DNA of 64,000 bases from Pedobacter sp. PLR (GTDB lineage Bacteria > Bacteroidota > Bacteroidia > Sphingobacteriales > Sphingobacteriaceae): positions 372,001-436,000 of the forward strand of contig NZ_JAPIVQ010000001.1 of the NCBI RefSeq assembly GCF_026239675.1, read 5' to 3'. The notes under the pieces are model-generated. The model ran no database searches. It saw only the letters and a program-made list of their open reading frames with translations, and was not told the origin of the DNA. Position numbers and translations under genes: made by a program. Positions 61,779-64,000 of this stretch are shown piece after piece (the stretch's first letter is position 1; each line of letters begins with the position of its first letter).

Positions 61779-64000
61779 TTATTGTTTTTGAATTCCTTTA
61801 AGCAGATGTTTTTCAAAGAATTTCATCCCTTCTAAAATGATGATTGGCGCTACATAGTCGAACTCCTTCTGGTCATTGTGTTTTCGGTTTTGTGCCTTGA
61901 TGAAATCTGGTTCCCCTTTAATAGAGTTCTCGATATTCATATCCTGAAAACCTGCCATAAAATCAGCAGCATTCATTTTAAGGCCAAACATGTTAGAAGA
62001 AACTTTATAGAATAGATCAGCAAAATCCATAAACCTTGGACAATGTGGTTTCCCTTCGGGAGGTAGACACAGGAAATGATTTCCAATATGTTCCAACATT
62101 TCGGGAGTAATGGAATTGGTGGAATCCAGGTACTTGAGCTCCCCACCAGGTGCAACAACACAGAAGTTATCTTCTCCTATTAATTCAATAGCTTGCTTAT
62201 TAGTCGGTACAAGGATTTTGGTAATCGTAGTCGGAATAGCCAAACCTTTTGACACTTCATATTTAACGTCCGCATTATTTGCACCACGTTGGGAATTGAT
62301 ATCAATTATTCTTAATGGATGGAGAGAAATTGGTGTGATCGTTTGCTTTGCAACCGCCTCTCCTCCCATTCCACGTACAAACATTTCCGTATAATAATCG
62401 TCTGCGGCTTTAGGGCTCACAGCGGCAAACCAATCAAACAGCCTTGATCCTTTTCCTGCAAAGGCGATTTTAATTTTAGGTGGAATAGCTTTGACAACTG
62501 CCGGCGCATCTTCAGACTTTAAGATTTCATTTCTTAATTTAAAAGCCAGTTGCCCTGCATAGAACATGATTAAACCCGTTACATAAAGGTTAACACTCAT
62601 CATCTCTTTGCATTCTGCGGCAATTAACAGGTAAAAAGTTTCGAAATCTGAGGCTTCCAACCGGTCCACAACCTGTTCAAAATAATAAGGAGCCGTGTTT
62701 TCTGTAAACTTATTTACCCCCGTATTTAATCCTTGAATGGTGATGTTCTTCCGCTGACACATCTTTAACAAGACGTTTTTGAAGTTTGGTGAAAATTTAG
62801 TGGCTTGTGCAACTCTTTCTGCGGCAAAACGAATTGAGTTTTGCTTGATCATTGCCTTTCCACCTTCCATCTGGCACAATGCTGTAATATCAGTGGTACT
62901 TCCACCAATGTCAAAGCACAGCACCAGTTCACCTGGATTAATAGAATACCCGCCATCCGGCCTTACTAAATAATTCGCTACAGCACAGGCTTCGGAAAGA
63001 GATTCCTCATCACTCAGTGTTCTAAAGTCAAATTTGACCGGAGCAGTTTCTGTAGCAATATTTACAACTTTGGCAGTGGCTTTTGACGCCTCATTGCCCC
63101 AGCCAGCTACTACCGCTACATTTTCAGTTCCCCATCCACTCGTTTGAGTTCCGCCCCAGCCTGATGTTGCTGCAACGGATTCGGTCGCCGGAGTACCCCA
63201 ACTAGTATCAGCTCCTGCTGTGCTCCAGGCACTATCTCCTGTCGTATCGCCAATATTGGAGAGATCTGAAGGAGGATAAATCTTTAATTTCACATTGCCC
63301 TGAATCGGGGAGATCTCTTTAAGAGAATCCCAAATCCCCCTATATTCACTCAATAGTTCTTTACCCATTGATGATGGATAGGACCATTTCAAAGTATGTG
63401 GTTCATGCCCTTCAACAAACAGTTGCGCATAAACATGCAGGAGTAAAGAACTTAAATAAGCTGTTTTATAACTTTTATCAATTGGCTGTGCAGACCACTT
63501 CATGTTGTATACCAATTCTGCCCTGCCTATTCTATTGTAACTTAGAACATATCTGTTGTCTGCTGCGGTTTCAATTGGCAAATTTTTCTCGAAGCATGGA
63601 AAACCACCTTTAACCGCTTGTGCCATTAAGGAATCGTTCAGAATATTATCCTCATTTACAACCCTTCTGGAATCATGGATCGTTAAAACTGATTTTATAG
63701 CATTGCTGAGAATCTCATCATTTTGGAAGAAGAAAATCTCATCTTCAACTGCCGGACGAACATCATTGTTTTTAGCATCAGTCGACAACAGAGAAACTCT
63801 TTTATTAGTCAATTTTAAACTGTCGCAGACTTTACTCTCATATACAGAATAGTAAGCGATAGAAGAATTTGTACTCCCAAAATCGACCCCTAAATAAGCA
63901 GGAGATAATGATTTTGGAGAATTCAGCATATTGGCCGGCAAAGACTGTGTATTACCAGATCCATCATAGCGGATAATGCCAAAACCACAATCAATACCTG
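61779..64000 (-). CDS. Hsp70/actin-like ATPase of the Ter operon, 5' end outside window
   Basis: At least 740 residues visible. Phosphate-1 motif YLGVDFGSTNSSIAYYSVYE, phosphate-2 LVLCFDIGGSTTDITALCQ, and adenosine-type KIAFAGKGSRLFDWFAAV define the ATPase fold. Between the first two lies a low-complexity insert rich in Trp-Gly (SGWGGTQTSGWGTENV). The frame stays open to base 64000 (GIDCGFGIIRYDGSGNTQSL precedes the TTG at 63941), so the true start is outside. It leads the TerD operon; coupling ATP hydrolysis to a membrane-tethered TerD complex is inference. Confidence 0.8.
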   Translation of the reverse strand, partial: GIDCGFGIIRYDGSGNTQSLPANMLNSPKSLSPAYLGVDFGSTNSSIAYYSVYESKVCDSLKLTNKRVSLLSTDAKNNDVRPAVEDEIFFFQNDEILSNAIKSVLTIHDSRRVVNEDNILNDSLMAQAVKGGFPCFEKNLPIETAADNRYVLSYNRIGRAELVYNMKWSAQPIDKSYKTAYLSSLLLHVYAQLFVEGHEPHTLKWSYPSSMGKELLSEYRGIWDSLKEISPIQGNVKLKIYPPSDLSNIGDTTGDSAWSTAGADTSWGTPATESVAATSGWGGTQTSGWGTENVAVVAGWGNEASKATAKVVNIATETAPVKFDFRTLSDEESLSEACAVANYLVRPDGGYSINPGELVLCFDIGGSTTDITALCQMEGGKAMIKQNSIRFAAERVAQATKFSPNFKNVLLKMCQRKNITIQGLNTGVNKFTENTAPYYFEQVVDRLEASDFETFYLLIAAECKEMMSVNLYVTGLIMFYAGQLAFKLRNEILKSEDAPAVVKAIPPKIKIAFAGKGSRLFDWFAAVSPKAADDYYTEMFVRGMGGEAVAKQTITPISLHPLRIIDINSQRGANNADVKYEVSKGLAIPTTITKILVPTNKQAIELIGEDNFCVVAPGGELKYLDSTNSITPEMLEHIGNHFLCLPPEGKPHCPRFMDFADLFYKVSSNMFGLKMNAADFMAGFQDMNIENSIKGEPDFIKAQNRKHNDQKEFDYVAPIIILEGMKFFEKHLLKGIQKQ

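Overview
The window looks like chromosomal DNA from a Bacteroidota bacterium, most likely of the Sphingobacteriaceae (Pedobacter-like). This is inferred from gene content (DUF3857/transglutaminase pairs, DUF2807 lipoprotein, UMF1 transporter, planctomycete-type cytochromes, TssD/Vgr of the Bacteroidota T6SS type), from TAnnTTTG promoter boxes and from the absence of clear Shine-Dalgarno sequences. No tRNA, rRNA or CRISPR array was seen. Both ends cut a gene: a penicillin-binding protein at the left, an Hsp70-like ATPase at the right.

Layout. 1-8.3 kb: PBP1A (partial), a very large surface protein (metalloprotease head, beta-propeller, barrel), a GIY-YIG protein divergent from an XRE/S24 regulator, and bioF-bioD. 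8.4-11.5 kb: thrS-infC-rpmI-rplT translation operon on the minus strand. 11.6-20.1 kb: an imperfect inverted repeat, lutA-like plus UMF1 transporter, DUF2807 lipoprotein, recQ, and a propeller-amidohydrolase fusion. 20.1-28.9 kb: the accessory island. 29.4-48.4 kb: mostly housekeeping (JmjC-like protein, FAD oxidoreductase, purK-purE, yqgE, pdxH, hydroxyacyl-CoA dehydrogenase, ruvB, GNAT-nitrilase fusion, queG, M1 peptidase, exonuclease, two DUF3857 proteins, a secreted nuclease). 48.4-58.0 kb: a planctomycete-type cytochrome/DUF1501/sugar-isomerase cluster next to an AraC regulator and an enolase-superfamily/SDR pair. 58.2-64.0 kb: a TerD stress operon with OmpA, two TerD proteins, a Pro-rich protein and an Hsp70-like ATPase.

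The most interesting region is 20.1-28.9 kb, transcribed on the minus strand. It holds a Hcp/TssD tube protein, a decayed second hcp, a VgrG spike, a PAAR-like/Hint/C-terminal toxin effector, and then six immunity-like genes. Four of the six (family A) are mosaics that show all four combinations of two N-terminal and two central modules ahead of a shared C-terminal module. The other two (family B) look like distant relatives. Between the immunity genes lie leftover toxin 3' ends whose stop codons abut or closely precede immunity starts, and the array ends in a truncated member. I read this as a T6SS toxin-immunity locus that grows and diversifies by recombination, keeping old immunity genes after their toxins were lost. 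No T6SS sheath, baseplate or membrane-complex genes are present, so the island must rely on an apparatus encoded elsewhere.
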